Source of the DNA: Actinomortierella ambigua
Taxonomy: Eukaryota; Mortierellomycota; Mortierellomycetes; Mortierellales; Mortierellaceae
Direction: 5' to 3'
Assembly: GCA_016098155.1 (NCBI GenBank)
Contig: JAAAJB010000518.1
Span: forward strand, 2,017 to 25,654
DNA length: 23,638 nt
A model generated the notes under the pieces. It saw nothing but the letters and a program-made list of their open reading frames with translations, made no database searches and was not told the DNA's origin. Shown piece by piece: positions 21,981 through 23,638 of the stretch (position 1 is the stretch's first letter; every line of letters starts with the position of its first letter). The translations under genes were made by a program, and so were the position numbers.

Positions 21981-23393
21981 TCATTTGAGGAGAACACGCG
22001 CATCTCTCGGCTCTCCTATTTGCTGGGCGAGTAACAAGCTGTGGGCTACTGATGATCTCCCAATATCAGTTGAAAAGATGAGGGCACTCTTCTACTTGTC
22101 GTATAAAGATGGTGGTCGCCAGAGATTTCTTTTGTCGCCTTCTCGTTATCTCGAATGTTGTCCTGTACGATTTCCAAGTCCAGCCATATGGATCAAGCTA
22201 CACAACTTTAATGGTGAGGGCATGGATCGTTTAGGCCCGGGTGCTAAGTAGCTGATGGATATGTGTTTAGTAACCTGATCAATCGAGTTTTGGTGCAAAG
22301 CAGTCCGGTGGCGAACAACGGAAGCCTTTGGTGGTCGGTCAACTTCTCCATCCTCCATCGCTGCCTCCCTCGGCGCAATCCGTCACGAGCACGATGACGG
22401 CTTTACAACCTACTGTCTTTGCTCCTTGACACAGCCCTACCTAACTAAAGATCCAAAAGCCGCTTAGTATGCTCTCGAAACAGTAGTAGGCGTCAAGAAA
22501 AGTACTCGGGTGTGGGAACGGCTCCGCAGCCAGATACGTAGAATGGTGTTTTGAGAGGGATCTGATCCGCAAGTAAACGCCAGCATGATAGGGGTGGGGG
22601 GAGAGAATTCTCGAGAGAGACCACTCGAGAATGGTATTTGCAAGATTCATATGGCCAATGTCCGGTAACCTGACCCCTCGTCATCTGCATGTCTGATGTA
22701 CCATACCACGAATCTGGTATCTTACGAAGTTTTGATTGCAACTGGTGGACAAGCCAGCTCTTCTTCATAAAGATCAATCATTTTAAGATCTCTCACGCTG
22801 GTTTGATTGTCTGGGCAAAGTGGCAATACAAGCTTTTGATCTCACGCCATCGACATGATGCAGCGACTTGGAACGCTCTTGATTTTTTGAGGAATGCTCG
22901 AATCCCATCATACATTCCCGCTATTACCTTTCGCGCGGATACCTCTCCAGCTCTGCCACCTTTACAGCAGACTGTTATGTAAGATGACGCACCTCAACTT
23001 CTGTTGTCGACAGCGGTCGACTACATGTATCTACTAGGTGCTGGCGAATGTCTCTTCATGAGGTTTTGAGATAGAAAAAAGGTCAAACAGTGTGTAGCTA
23101 TCCTACCCCTTCCCCATCTGCTCTCACTTTAATTTATATCTTTTCTGGGTCACCTTCATCCCTGTGTTTTTGTAGCAGATACATAGTCTTTACCTTTTTT
23201 TTTTTCACGGGCCTCGATAGAAGGTTTCATTCTTCGGCGCACACCTGTCCGCGATCCGCGAGACGCGGTCGCCTGTTACAACGAGAATAAAACTATCTAC
23301 TACGGAAACAAAGGGAGGAGGGTGACCCAGAAAAGATATGAGCCAAAGTACAAGGCAGATGGGAAAATGCAAGATAGACTGGACGAATCTATT

Positions 23394-23503
23394 CGTTGCC
23401 CCCCTTTTTGTGGCGACTTGAACGTTGCCCCTCTACTGCTCTTATCCATTGCCTACCCTAGAAATAAAACGTTGCCCATGACCTTCTCCACTAAATGTTG
23501 CCC
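23394..23503. repeat. Cluster of four (A/T)(C/T)GTTGCCC motifs
   Basis: GTTGCCC begins at 23395, 23424, 23471 and 23497, all in the same orientation. Each is preceded by C or T and by A/T-rich bases, and three of the four continue into further C. Spacings are 29, 47 and 26 bp. A given 7-mer is expected far less than once in this stretch. It may be a set of protein-binding sites for a gene beyond the window edge, or a decayed tandem repeat. Confidence 0.55.
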
Positions 23504-23638
23504 CCTCCTTCCTGCTTGCACCGCGATCTTGAACACCGGTGTCTTCGTTGAGGGAAACCCTTTAAAGAGGCCCCACCCAAAAAACACTGATGATGACGAC
23601 GAAAGGGTGGAGCTGCCGCCACCCTTGGACCTTTCTGA

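Larger units (their letters stand above)
21592..23638. other. Gene-poor region upstream of the myotubularin gene
   Basis: Two kilobases with only short open frames under 110 codons on both strands. None has recognisable motifs or splice-joined continuity. The first few hundred bases are the myotubularin promoter and leader. The far end may belong to a gene outside the window. I see no tRNA, rRNA or transposase fragment. Confidence 0.6.

Noticed and set aside
22886..22905. tRNA B-box-like string near CTCGAATCCC
   Set aside because: No matching T stem, A box or cloverleaf could be found around it.
22441..22982. Overlapping open frames of 69-97 codons on both strands upstream of the myotubularin gene
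   Set aside because: They are short, overlap each other in different frames, and show no motif, splice continuity or repeat signature. They could be remnants, but I cannot support a gene.
23533..23542. 10-bp palindrome ACACCGGTGT
   Set aside because: Palindromes of this length are expected about once per kilobase by chance.
23603..23626. Hairpin AAGGGTGG..CCACCCTT near the window end
   Set aside because: An 8-bp stem with an 8-nt loop is expected several times by chance in this length, and there is no terminator or RNA-gene context.

Overview
This window is nuclear DNA from a filamentous fungus, most likely an early-diverging lineage of the Mortierella type. That placement is an inference. 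It rests on many short GT..AG introns with CTAAC/ACTAAT-like branch points, AATAAA poly(A) signals, a fungal-type POM152 nucleoporin, and proteins full of Gln/Asn/Ser homorepeats encoded by trinucleotide runs. I found no bacterial genes, mobile elements, rRNA or tRNA. All five genes are spliced. I rebuilt them by joining open frames at splice sites, requiring intact reading frame across every junction and continuous family-like sequence.

Layout: (1) positions 1-90 are a near-pure G tract at the window edge. (2) POM152, a pore membrane nucleoporin, lies on the minus strand at 121-4248 in five exons. (3) A 1.1-kb divergent promoter follows (4249-5378). It is polypurine on the POM152 side and polypyrimidine on the other side, and holds two ACGCGT boxes and a probable 5'-UTR intron. 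(4) A MOV10/SDE3-like superfamily-1 RNA helicase of about 2257 aa lies on the plus strand at 5379-12550 in four exons. (5) PUS7, a TruD-family pseudouridine synthase, is on the plus strand at 12902-15645 in five exons. (6) REV7, a HORMA protein of DNA polymerase zeta, starts only 110 bp later on the plus strand at 15756-17579, split into seven exons, several tiny. (7) A myotubularin-type phosphoinositide 3-phosphatase is on the minus strand at 17791-21591 in seven exons and converges on REV7. (8) 21592-23638 has no gene I can support. It holds candidate promoter elements and a cluster of four GTTGCCC motifs.

The genes do not form a pathway or operon. They are neighbouring housekeeping genes for the nuclear pore, RNA helicase activity, RNA modification, translesion synthesis and membrane-lipid signalling. 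Their shared oddity is low-complexity insertion: polyQ in the helicase and REV7, polyN in PUS7, REV7, the helicase and the myotubularin tail. The best leads are a long insertion in the REV7 safety-belt region, the two alternative starts of the helicase around a (CAG)10 tract, a stop-free intron of 3n length in the helicase, and a (GACT)6 microsatellite that doubles as a row of branch-point matches. I did not find a clearly new multi-gene system.
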